Positions 8,186 to 15,218 of a stretch of DNA of 20,596 nt are shown piece after piece. Every line of letters begins with the position of its first letter. Position 1 is the stretch's first letter. The position numbers were made by a program, and so were the translations under genes. The stretch is from Candidatus Bathyarchaeota archaeon (lineage in GTDB: Archaea; Thermoproteota; Bathyarchaeia; RBG-16-48-13; JAGMEO01), in NCBI GenBank assembly GCA_030602965.1, contig JAUVYS010000011.1, positions 1-20,596 on the forward strand, in the 5' to 3' direction. The notes beneath the pieces were generated by a model. That model did not search any database. It saw only the letters and a program-made list of their open reading frames with translations, and had not been told where the DNA came from.

Positions 8186-8194
8186 AAAAAATGT
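8186..8194 (-). terminator. T-rich terminator after the MBL-fold gene
   Basis: Reading on the minus strand just after the TAA of the MBL-fold gene there is a run of six thymines in a T-rich stretch, without a stem-loop. This is the usual form of archaeal intrinsic termination. Weak evidence. Confidence 0.3.
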
Positions 8195-8203
8195 AGAAAA
8201 CAG

Positions 8204-8812
8204 TTAAGGTTCTTTCATGAACTCTATAAACTGCTTCAAAGTCCGTTTCTTTAGTGTATAATTCGTTTTTTTCTCACGTCCTATAGTTGAATGAGGTGAA
8301 GGACCATAATCGTGCCCAGGATATACCTTTATTTCGTCGTCAAGTTTCATCAATTTATTAAATAGACTATTATACATTTCACTCGAGCTTCCTCCAGGAA
8401 GATCTGTTCTACCGCATTCTCCTACAAAAAGTGTGTCGCCCGTTAGAAGCATGTCATCAATTAATAAACAGATGCTGTCCGGAGTATGCCCAGGGGTGTG
8501 AATAATTCGAATCGTTATATTCCTGATTTTTAAAATATCACCGTTGACAACGCTAATGGTTTTGTTTACCTTTGATAGTTGATGAGCTACTAGTTTAGAA
8601 TTAAATTTGTTAATTATTTCATCATTACCTGCAATATGATCCCAATGAGAATGAGTGTTTATAACGTATTTCACTGTACCGTCACACTCCGCTATTAAAG
8701 TTATTATAGTGTCTGCGTTAAAGCTGGGATCAACAATTACAGCTTCATTGTTTTCATCAGCTATTACATAGGAAAAGTTGTCACCTTTTGATTTGATCTG
8801 CTTGAAGAACAT
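8204..8812 (-). CDS. MBL-fold hydrolase, ETHE1/glyoxalase II-like
   Basis: This is a 202-aa metallo-beta-lactamase-fold enzyme. Metal ligands are the H54-x-H56-x-D58-H59 motif (THSHWDH), H109 in HTPGHT, D126 in TGDTL and H167 in YPGHDYG. The ECGRTDLPGGS segment (132-142) and the DYGPSPHSTIGRE segment match persulfide dioxygenase (ETHE1)-type proteins better than classical glyoxalase II, which carries a C-terminal domain absent here. ETHE1 enzymes oxidise glutathione persulfide to sulfite. In an archaeon the thiol would differ, or the enzyme may hydrolyse a thioester. The start is ATG 8812. A T-rich run follows the stop on its own strand (around 8186-8194). Neighbouring thiol genes make sulfur chemistry plausible but unproven. 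Confidence 0.82.
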   Translation of the reverse strand: MFFKQIKSKGDNFSYVIADENNEAVIVDPSFNADTIITLIAECDGTVKYVINTHSHWDHIAGNDEIINKFNSKLVAHQLSKVNKTISVVNGDILKIRNITIRIIHTPGHTPDSICLLIDDMLLTGDTLFVGECGRTDLPGGSSSEMYNSLFNKLMKLDDEIKVYPGHDYGPSPHSTIGREKKTNYTLKKRTLKQFIEFMKEP

Positions 8813-8873
8813 AGAAAATCACATGCCCCGTTTTTCATTATATGATTTATTATAGGTCCTTTTGAAGCACACC

Positions 8874-10223
8874 TTAAGAAATTAAATTGCGTAAATATTT
8901 ATCAGTCGTCAAGAGTTCTAAACTTATTCCCCTCTTAGCAAGTTTTTCTAAGTCTTTTACACAGCCTACACTTGCATCAATATTATCGTAAACGGGGTGA
9001 GTCCACATCTTCTCTGGGATCAAATTATACTGCAGCGGAGTGTTTATCCTAACTCCATGTTTTTGCCATAGATCTTTAAATAAAATATTTTGTGCATAAA
9101 AGCGTGTGGAAGTATAACTTTTTACAAGTTTGGAAGCACCAAACGCTCCAATCCCATGCCATAAAGTCGCGTTTTCTGGGGACGCTAATGAATACAAGAT
9201 GAACTGTGGTGACACAGGAGTTTCTCTGTAATCATAATCAATGAGGTTCTTTCCATCAACCATAAATTTGTCGTCTGCTTTCGCTACACTTATGTCTTTT
9301 GGGTCTATTGCATTCGGATATAATGCTGTTGTTTTATATATGATTCGAACACTTGTCAATTCTGTTTTAGTAAAATACATCTTTCCTCTAGCAGCCCGTT
9401 TCGAGGCATACCCTTTCCTTGAATGTGGAAATACTAACAAAGTTCTTCTTTTCTTTATGCTTCTCCCCATACACTGGTAAATTTGCTCAATAGCTACGTA
9501 GTTCTTATGACTCTCCTTAATAATGTAATGTAACAGGTCATTATTCTGTTCGTGTTCAAGAACAGTTAGTGGCATTCTTATTGCAGGAAGGCATAAATCC
9601 ATACCAAAAGAGTCAGAGAGCCTTTTCAGTTGTTCATATTTGACAGAGTCCACCATATCCATGTAGTTGCCATGAGAAAGATAACGCTCAATTAATTCTA
9701 CTTCTTCTTCAGTAATAAGCGCCCCCTCATATTTTTCTAAAAATTTCTTATCAATAACTAACTCATCTGTCTTCACTGAAGCCACTGGAAAGGCGCTTTG
9801 CCCAGTTTCGACAATAGACTCTTTAAAGGGGTTCATTGAATATCTATCTGGTTCTATGTCGTCAGTGTTAAGTAGAAAAGCGAACACTTTACCCAAAAGC
9901 GGTTTGACCAACTGTTCACATATCTCATCAACATCCTTCTTTCTGAGGTTGAAAACATCATTCTCTTCAAAGTAGTTCCCACAAACCTCTAATAAACGAA
10001 CAGCTATGACGCCCTGAAGCTCCTCAACAGTTAATTGAGGATTAGAATATTCCACAGATCCTCTTAAGAAAAAGTGTCCTTTATTTGCAGTAACCATCTT
10101 TTTTTGATCATCTTTCATAAAATACAAATTTATTGATGTTTTAGCCGTTTCAAAGTTAGAAGTTTTTTTAACTAGAGCTTCAATGAATTTTTTAGAAATT
10201 TTGAGAAAATCTTCAACGATCAT
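8874..10223 (-). CDS. Unrecognised conserved-looking protein, ~449 aa
   Basis: I do not recognise this protein. The reading frame is open for 471 codons from a TTG at 10289, but that lies inside the upstream acetyltransferase gene. The ATG at 10223, or GTG at 10244, avoids the overlap, and the ATG is used here. The product is soluble, with no signal peptide or membrane helix. Visible features, numbered from this ATG, are an acidic helical region around 68-125, HEQNNDLLHYIIKESH at about 224-239, a strongly basic stretch at about 257-281 (KKRR...HSRKG...KRAARGK) that could bind nucleic acid or phosphate, and a C-terminal GIGAFGASKLVKSY segment. It follows the double-GNAT gene by about 29 bp, so the two are probably co-transcribed and may act together. 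Confidence 0.8.
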   Translation of the reverse strand: MIVEDFLKISKKFIEALVKKTSNFETAKTSINLYFMKDDQKKMVTANKGHFFLRGSVEYSNPQLTVEELQGVIAVRLLEVCGNYFEENDVFNLRKKDVDEICEQLVKPLLGKVFAFLLNTDDIEPDRYSMNPFKESIVETGQSAFPVASVKTDELVIDKKFLEKYEGALITEEEVELIERYLSHGNYMDMVDSVKYEQLKRLSDSFGMDLCLPAIRMPLTVLEHEQNNDLLHYIIKESHKNYVAIEQIYQCMGRSIKKRRTLLVFPHSRKGYASKRAARGKMYFTKTELTSVRIIYKTTALYPNAIDPKDISVAKADDKFMVDGKNLIDYDYRETPVSPQFILYSLASPENATLWHGIGAFGASKLVKSYTSTRFYAQNILFKDLWQKHGVRINTPLQYNLIPEKMWTHPVYDNIDASVGCVKDLEKLAKRGISLELLTTDKYLRNLIS

Positions 10224-10252
10224 TCTACCCAGAGGGGTTGACACGGACTCTA

Positions 10253-11092
10253 TCAGCCCCTTTCTAAAGATTCTGCTGCATAGACGCAATCTTTTCCAAA
10301 CGCAGGCCCAAAAAACATCTTTACTAAGTAAAATTGCTCTGCAAATCCAAGGTCATACAAAGTTTTTAGTACAAAAGTATTTTCCTTTACAACATAAATG
10401 AAGGTTTCAACACTTTCAAGAGTGTTTACAACTCTTTCTAGAAGATCAATTGCAACATTCTCTAATCCCTTCTGACAAACCATTGGACCTATTTCCGCCA
10501 TTTTCTCATATTTCTTTGTTAAGACAAAGCCAAGAACTTTTTTAGCTTTAATTTTAACAAAGGAAGGGTTTTCTGGGTTTAGAAAAAGTGGTTCCAACGA
10601 TTTTTTTCTAGAAGTCCCAAAGCAAAGAGTATCATAATCTATGATTTTTTGAATGTCTTTCTTCTTTACTTTTTTAACACTTGTTCTAAAATTCTCATTT
10701 AAAGCCTTTCTTCTTAAAACTACCAATATTGAATCAGTTTTAAAGCCCAGTCGCTTGTAAAAAGCGACCTGATCAGGATATGAATACAGACCAATAGATT
10801 CCAAGCCTTTATCAATCAAATATTTTATAGAATGCTTTACAAGGGTGGAGCCAATATTTCTCTTTTGATAGTCTTTTTTGACAATTACGTTACCTATCCA
10901 ACCAACCTTATTGTAACTGATTGTAGTAGTGATTCCAACCTTTTTTGAATCTTCAATAGCTATGAAACAGCCTTTAGGTTCAAGGCTTAACATAAATTTA
11001 AAATCATCTTCTGATAGATTCCAATCCATAGCATCTGTTAAATAGACTGCGTATTCAAAATCGTCATTCGACATTTTTCTAATGTAAACCAA
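10253..11092 (-). CDS. Double-GNAT acetyltransferase
   Basis: This is a 279-aa protein with two tandem GNAT units. The first (about 1-130) opens with VYIRKMSNDDF as beta1 and contains the acetyl-CoA loop in KRNIGSTLVKHSI, followed by QVAFYKRLGFKTD. The second (about 145-265) carries the YDTLCFGTSRKKSLEPLF pattern seen in the C-terminal GNAT-like domain called Acetyltransf_18, as in YitH-type proteins. The function is acetyl transfer to an unknown amine or protein. TTG at 11092 is preferred over ATG 11074 because the latter would delete the first beta strand. The gene starts 54 bp after deoxyhypusine synthase and runs into the unknown gene. A polyamine or protein substrate would suit this place but is guesswork. 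Confidence 0.82.
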   Translation of the reverse strand: MVYIRKMSNDDFEYAVYLTDAMDWNLSEDDFKFMLSLEPKGCFIAIEDSKKVGITTTISYNKVGWIGNVIVKKDYQKRNIGSTLVKHSIKYLIDKGLESIGLYSYPDQVAFYKRLGFKTDSILVVLRRKALNENFRTSVKKVKKKDIQKIIDYDTLCFGTSRKKSLEPLFLNPENPSFVKIKAKKVLGFVLTKKYEKMAEIGPMVCQKGLENVAIDLLERVVNTLESVETFIYVVKENTFVLKTLYDLGFAEQFYLVKMFFGPAFGKDCVYAAESLERG

Positions 11093-11146
11093 ATAATAAA
11101 ACCTACAATCTCTGTAAAAATTTAATTTGGTATTAGTCTGTTATTT

Positions 11147-12184
11147 TTAAAATTGGAAGTACACTCTTTTTCTTTTATTCAAATGTTTAATTCTTTCAAG
11201 AGTTGCCTTTACAATTAAGGGTAAAGCAATTGTAGCGTCACAATAGCATGTCACATATTTACCTTCAGCTTTTTCTTTTCCCCAACTGAGCCCCTCTTTA
11301 AATGTGCATCCTGATAGGCCTCCCCAATGAGGGGCATCTGTTGTTATCTGAAAACCATAATCGTGACCTGCATCTGGTATTCCAAAAAGATCTTGTAGAT
11401 AAGCTGTTTGTTGTATGTAATTCTTTGGTACTCCTCCACCTACATATATTACACCTGTCTTTTTTGCAGTTTTTTTGGTCTGGAATATTTCATAATTATC
11501 TCTAATCTCATCTATCATAATTGGGTTTTTTTGCGCCTCAATGTATTTAATGAAGTGTTGAGTCAACGCTAGGCCAATTGAGCTATCATTCAATGCGGGT
11601 ACGAAGATAGGCAACTCATTCTTCCAGCAGTTCCAGACAATGGAGTCTTTTTTGTCCTCCAGACTCCCCTTTTTATCAATGAATTCTCCAAGTTTATGAA
11701 GGAAGAATCTTGATGATGCTGAAGAGCTGTTTTGCTCAGCAAGTTCATTTGCCAAGGACTCTATCATATTATCTACTGTTCTAAATTTTGATTCTTCAGC
11801 GAACGTATCGTATATTCTATCAATGCCTGCCTTTTTTAATTCTATATCGTCAACCTTTGGTGAGCCAATGTAGTGACGTGCTCCAAGAGCCTCCACCAAA
11901 TCATGGTACATGTTTGCTCCTGTGCTTACTAAGATATCAATCAAGTTCTTTCTTACCATAGTTGATATTACTCCTTTCATTCCTGCAGGAACCATTGCTC
12001 CGGCAAGACCAAGAAATATTGTAGGTCTATCTAAATCATTTAGCATATCCAAGAAGACTTCTACACACTGTGCAAGATTACGAGATTGGAAGGAGGTTTG
12101 ATTGAAAGCTCTTAATAAATCTGAAATTGTGTGTATTTCTTCTAGGTTTAATGTTTGAACTGGCTTCTTTAGGAATTTACTCAT
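11147..12184 (-). CDS. dys: Deoxyhypusine synthase family protein
   Basis: This is a 345-aa member of the deoxyhypusine synthase family, which transfers an aminobutyl group via NAD from spermidine to a lysine of eIF5A/aIF5A. The lysine that forms the enzyme intermediate is K254 in YVGGGVPKNYIQQT. The NAD and active-site region is represented by FLGLAGAMVPAGM (57-69) and the late block TTDAPHWGGLSGCTF (281-295) with D316 in CYCDATIALPL. This late block is the variant shared with bacterial DHS-like/homospermidine synthase-like proteins rather than the classic TTAQEYDGS form, so the amine donor or acceptor may differ. The start is ATG 12184, with AGGAG at 12193-12197. It heads the six-gene minus-strand run. 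Confidence 0.9.
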   Translation of the reverse strand: MSKFLKKPVQTLNLEEIHTISDLLRAFNQTSFQSRNLAQCVEVFLDMLNDLDRPTIFLGLAGAMVPAGMKGVISTMVRKNLIDILVSTGANMYHDLVEALGARHYIGSPKVDDIELKKAGIDRIYDTFAEESKFRTVDNMIESLANELAEQNSSSASSRFFLHKLGEFIDKKGSLEDKKDSIVWNCWKNELPIFVPALNDSSIGLALTQHFIKYIEAQKNPIMIDEIRDNYEIFQTKKTAKKTGVIYVGGGVPKNYIQQTAYLQDLFGIPDAGHDYGFQITTDAPHWGGLSGCTFKEGLSWGKEKAEGKYVTCYCDATIALPLIVKATLERIKHLNKRKRVYFQF

Positions 12185-12192
12185 TTTTAAAG

Positions 12193-12197
12193 CTCCT
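12193..12197 (-). promoter_or_regulatory. Shine-Dalgarno of the deoxyhypusine synthase gene
   Basis: On the minus strand AGGAG lies eight bases before ATG 12184, a clear match to the 16S 3' end, and it supports that start. Confidence 0.65.
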
Positions 12198-12280
12198 AAA
12201 ATTTAGTTATAGAAAACTCTTAAGGTAGTTGAAATTGTATCTAATTAATATTAACTGATTATTTCTTCGAGGCACTATTA

Positions 12281-13120
12281 ATGCTTCGTTTCCTAAACAA
12301 AACTGAAAAAGAAGAGTTACAGCGAAGCGGATACATGTATGAACATTTACTATGCTTTTATTCGATGGCATCGGATCGAACCGCTATTTTTAATGAGACC
12401 TTTCCTGTTTTTTTAAATAACTATAATGAAGCAGACATAGTTTTTTTTGGTATTGGAGATAAAAAAGAACAAACAAACAAATGTTTGTTAGAGCTCTCAA
12501 AGCTCCCATTAAAAATCATCAATATAATAACGCCAGTCGCTTTAGAAGAACCGAATATAATGCTACGTTATGTAGATTGGGACTATCATATTAATATCAA
12601 AGATTTTGATTTTGATTTGAAGGGCAATAAACACAAACGTATCAGATACATTGTAAAACAATTCCAAAAACAGCAGTATCACACAAAAATTGGTAGAAAA
12701 CTAACACCGAGTCATTTGTACATATTATCAAGACATTTGTCCCGTCATTTATTTGATGTTTGGGATTTTGAAGAAATTCTTTTCTTAGACAAATTTTTCA
12801 GAGAACATAAACATGGATTCATGATAGAAGTTTACAAAGAAGATAGATTAATTGGTTTTGATGTTATAGATTTTTTTGAAGATAATAGAATCATGGTTGT
12901 ACCTTTGGGAATTTACTTGGAAGCTCCACGAATCTCAGATTTTTTAATGTATGAAAATTTGAAATATGCCAAAGAAAATCATTATGAATGGTTGGATATT
13001 GGCTTAACGTGTGGAAATATTGGATTACAACATTTTAAAGAGAAATGGAATGCAGTACCAAAGTTCAAAATAATTGTTCAAAAAATGATTTTAAATAATG
13101 ATAAAATTCGCTCTAAATAG
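12281..13120 (+). CDS. FemAB/DUF2156-like GNAT-fold acyltransferase
   Basis: This 279-aa soluble protein looks like the GNAT-related fold of the FemAB or phosphatidylglycerol lysyltransferase C-terminal (DUF2156) groups. The basic KHKRIRYIVKQFQKQ stretch (about 117-131) resembles the 'R-x-x-I-R-K' helix. The late block YEWLDIGLTCGNIGLQHFKEKWN (about 236-258) matches the conserved 'LDLG...GL..FKEKFG' ending of these families. Such proteins transfer aminoacyl groups from tRNA, or other acyl groups, to amines. The acceptor is unknown here. The start is ATG 12281, preceded by GAGG. It is divergent from deoxyhypusine synthase and sits 49 bp ahead of arginine decarboxylase, which hints at polyamine context. 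The family call is moderate. Confidence 0.55.
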   Translation: MLRFLNKTEKEELQRSGYMYEHLLCFYSMASDRTAIFNETFPVFLNNYNEADIVFFGIGDKKEQTNKCLLELSKLPLKIINIITPVALEEPNIMLRYVDWDYHINIKDFDFDLKGNKHKRIRYIVKQFQKQQYHTKIGRKLTPSHLYILSRHLSRHLFDVWDFEEILFLDKFFREHKHGFMIEVYKEDRLIGFDVIDFFEDNRIMVVPLGIYLEAPRISDFLMYENLKYAKENHYEWLDIGLTCGNIGLQHFKEKWNAVPKFKIIVQKMILNNDKIRSK

Positions 13121-13169
13121 AAAACTTATTATTCAATCGAGGTTATTCGTAAAAAGCTGATTGGAAAAA

Positions 13170-13640
13170 ATGATTCCTCGAAAGTTCTTTGTTACAAGCG
13201 GAAAAGCCTTTAGCCCAATTTCTGAATTGAATGCTCTTGATCAGGCCTTAAAGGATGCTGGAATAGCCCAATGTAACCTTGTTTCTGTTACATCAATATT
13301 ACCAAAAGGATGTATTCAAATAGAAAACACAGAAATCCCAGTCGGAGCAATAACACACGCAGTAATCGCAAGAATGGACGGCGTTGAAGGTCAAAATATT
13401 GGTGCAGCTATCACTTGGGCTTTTGAAAAAAACAATGAGTGTGGAATTGTCGCTGAAACCCACGGCTATATGGAGAAGGAATCTTTACTAGAAATCGCTG
13501 AATGGAAGATTTTAGAGATGACGAAAATCAGGGAAATAGAAATTGGAGAGATCAATTATGAGTATCAGACAATGAAAGTTCCTATGGACAATTATGGTTG
13601 TGTAATTGCTTCACTAGTCTTTTATCCTGATTATAAATAG
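13170..13640 (+). CDS. pdaD: Pyruvoyl-dependent arginine decarboxylase
   Basis: This is a ~156-aa PvlArgDC proenzyme that converts arginine to agmatine, the first step of polyamine synthesis. Self-cleavage in the NLVSVTSILP segment would leave the pyruvoyl group on Ser42. The residue before it is Thr41, where Methanocaldococcus jannaschii has Ser. Glu96 in GIVAETHGY corresponds to the conserved catalytic Glu. The GAITHAVIARMDG block is typical of the family, and the length fits. ATG 13170 is chosen over a TTG three codons upstream (13161) because no better ribosome site supports the TTG. Agmatinase lies 0.6 kb downstream on the other strand and deoxyhypusine synthase about 1 kb upstream, giving a compact agmatine pathway neighbourhood. 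Confidence 0.92.
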   Translation: MIPRKFFVTSGKAFSPISELNALDQALKDAGIAQCNLVSVTSILPKGCIQIENTEIPVGAITHAVIARMDGVEGQNIGAAITWAFEKNNECGIVAETHGYMEKESLLEIAEWKILEMTKIREIEIGEINYEYQTMKVPMDNYGCVIASLVFYPDYK

Positions 13641-13723
13641 ACCATCTTCCAAACTTAGAAAAGAAAACATTCTATCGCACCATATTTTTGTTGGTGTCAC
13701 AAACCTCATGGAAGGTTTCTATT

Positions 13724-14212
13724 ATGGAATCCAAACTAAAAGTGAAAATAGTTCGAACTGTGAAGGTAACTGTTCAACCTTTCACAAATTTTTTTACGGG
13801 TTTTGAAAGGATAGAAGTGGTTCAACGGATTTTTGGTAAAAAAACTAAAGAGGTGCTTCAAAATTTAAAAGTAGAGTTTAGTGGAAGGAGAGGTTATATG
13901 GGAGTTAGCAATTTAGATGGCCATCTAATAATCAGCGCCTATTACCTAAAAAACGGCAATTTAATTGATATATATCTTGATATTATACATGAACTTGTTC
14001 ATGTAAAACAGTTTATGGGTGGAAAAGATCTTTTTGATAAACATTATGGTTATACCAACAGGCCAACAGAGATTGAAGCATACAAATTTGCAATAGAGGA
14101 AGCTAAAAGACTAGGACTTAATGATGAACGTATATGCGAATATTTAAAAACAGAATGGATGAACGAGGAAAATTTAAAAAGATTAGCCAAATCACTGAAC
14201 ATTAATTGTTAA
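13724..14212 (+). CDS. Small HExxH putative zinc metallopeptidase-like protein
   Basis: This ~162-aa soluble protein has an active-site helix IIHELVHVKQFMGG (H89, E90, H93 from this start) and, 23-25 residues later, TEIEAYKFAIEE, where E116 or E118 is a likely third zinc ligand. That layout is seen in minigluzincin-like proteins and some toxin-antitoxin regulators. The N-terminal half is rich in beta strands and basic residues. ATG 13724 is preferred over an upstream TTG (13688) because GGAAGGT stands eight bases before it. The start is 83 bp after arginine decarboxylase on the same strand, and the gene converges on agmatinase with a 15-bp gap. I cannot name a substrate. Processing of a neighbour's product would be speculation. 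Confidence 0.7.
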   Translation: MESKLKVKIVRTVKVTVQPFTNFFTGFERIEVVQRIFGKKTKEVLQNLKVEFSGRRGYMGVSNLDGHLIISAYYLKNGNLIDIYLDIIHELVHVKQFMGGKDLFDKHYGYTNRPTEIEAYKFAIEEAKRLGLNDERICEYLKTEWMNEENLKRLAKSLNINC

Positions 14213-14227
14213 TAGGCTCATTGAAAG

Positions 14228-15091
14228 TCAGCGAACATAGCCAATTATTTTGTACAGTATTCTCGCAGATAAGAATTCAGTAATATTATTCCCAGGAATT
14301 GGCGTAACTTCCACAAAATCCACCCCCACTATCTTTGCTGAGTAACATATTTCTCTAATTATTTCTTTTACCTCTCCGAACGATAATCCATCTGGTTCTG
14401 GTGTAGAAACAGCAGGCGCCTCAGAAGGATCGAAGACATCAACATCAAGACTCAGATACACATTTTTCCCTTTGATTCTACTAAGAACGTCAGTCAAGGA
14501 TTGTCTAAATTCTTTCTTCAATGTCTCTCTGAAAAATATTGAGACAGTGTTTTCCTTAGCAAAGTTATACTCTTCTTGGCTCATTGATCGTACACCTATC
14601 GCGATAACATCCCTACCACTTTCAATTATTCTTCTCATTACACATGCATGAGAAAGGCGATCTTCTTCATAGGATTCTCTTAAATCAGCGTGAGCATCAA
14701 AGACAACTACAACGACATCTTTAGGAAATGCTTGTACAGCACCAAATGTTATCGTATGTTCGCCTCCAATTAATACCGGGATCTTACCATCATTGAGAAG
14801 GCTCTTTATAGATGTGCGAACGCGTTCTAAAGTTTTTGCTGGGTTTCCTTTTATTGTCTCCATCTCTTCAAGGGTGAATATTCCTTTTTTGTAAGGTTCG
14901 TTTTGTGATTCTATATCAAATAGCTCAACATAACGAGAAGCATCTATTATTTGGTGTGGGCCATTCCTGCTTCCTGTTCTATAGCTTTGAGTAGAATCGT
15001 AAGGAATTGGGACTATTACAAACTTTGCTTTCTTGTAGCTAGTTTCAGAACTATCTAATCCAAGAAAGTTCCATGGTATGAAAGGATACAA
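14228..15091 (-). CDS. speB: Agmatinase / ureohydrolase (SpeB family)
   Basis: This is a 287-aa ureohydrolase, most likely hydrolysing agmatine to putrescine and urea. The dinuclear Mn ligands are all present: H112 in GGEHTITFG, D132, H134 and D136 in FDAHADLRE, and D216 and D218 in SLDVDVFDP, followed by STPEPDG. The length matches archaeal agmatinases. There is no in-frame ATG near the N-terminus. TTG 15091 is the start because GAGGAG (15097-15102) precedes it at ideal spacing. Arginase or another guanidino hydrolase cannot be excluded from motifs alone, but the arginine decarboxylase gene nearby favours agmatine. It is divergent from the GCS2-type ligase gene, and a CTTTATAA box lies at 15139-15146. 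Confidence 0.9.
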   Translation of the reverse strand: MYPFIPWNFLGLDSSETSYKKAKFVIVPIPYDSTQSYRTGSRNGPHQIIDASRYVELFDIESQNEPYKKGIFTLEEMETIKGNPAKTLERVRTSIKSLLNDGKIPVLIGGEHTITFGAVQAFPKDVVVVVFDAHADLRESYEEDRLSHACVMRRIIESGRDVIAIGVRSMSQEEYNFAKENTVSIFFRETLKKEFRQSLTDVLSRIKGKNVYLSLDVDVFDPSEAPAVSTPEPDGLSFGEVKEIIREICYSAKIVGVDFVEVTPIPGNNITEFLSARILYKIIGYVR

Positions 15092-15096
15092 TTTAA

Positions 15097-15102
15097 CTCC
15101 TC
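15097..15102 (-). promoter_or_regulatory. Shine-Dalgarno deciding the TTG start of speB
   Basis: On the minus strand GAGGAG is followed by five bases and then TTG at 15091. This settles a non-ATG start for agmatinase. Confidence 0.75.
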
Positions 15103-15138
15103 AATTTAATTACATTTCTGGAAACGTTTTATTATTTG

Positions 15139-15146
15139 TTATAAAG
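15139..15146 (-). promoter_or_regulatory. TATA-like box of speB
   Basis: CTTTATAA on the minus strand fits the archaeal TATA consensus. Its centre is about 50 bases ahead of the TTG start, predicting a leader of roughly 25 bases that contains the Shine-Dalgarno. Confidence 0.45.
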
Positions 15147-15218
15147 CTTATTTGATGCAGCTATATTTACACACATTAAAACTCGTACTTGAAGCTAATT
15201 TAAAGAGCGTCATAACTA

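Noticed and set aside
9241..9480. 79-codon plus-strand frame inside the unknown gene
   Set aside because: It is antisense to a long, well-formed coding frame and has no ribosome site or recognisable domain.
5442..12184. Treating the six co-directed minus-strand genes as one operon
   Set aside because: Several gaps are 54-96 bp with TATA-like or T-rich terminator-like sequence, so only the GNAT/unknown pair is convincingly linked.
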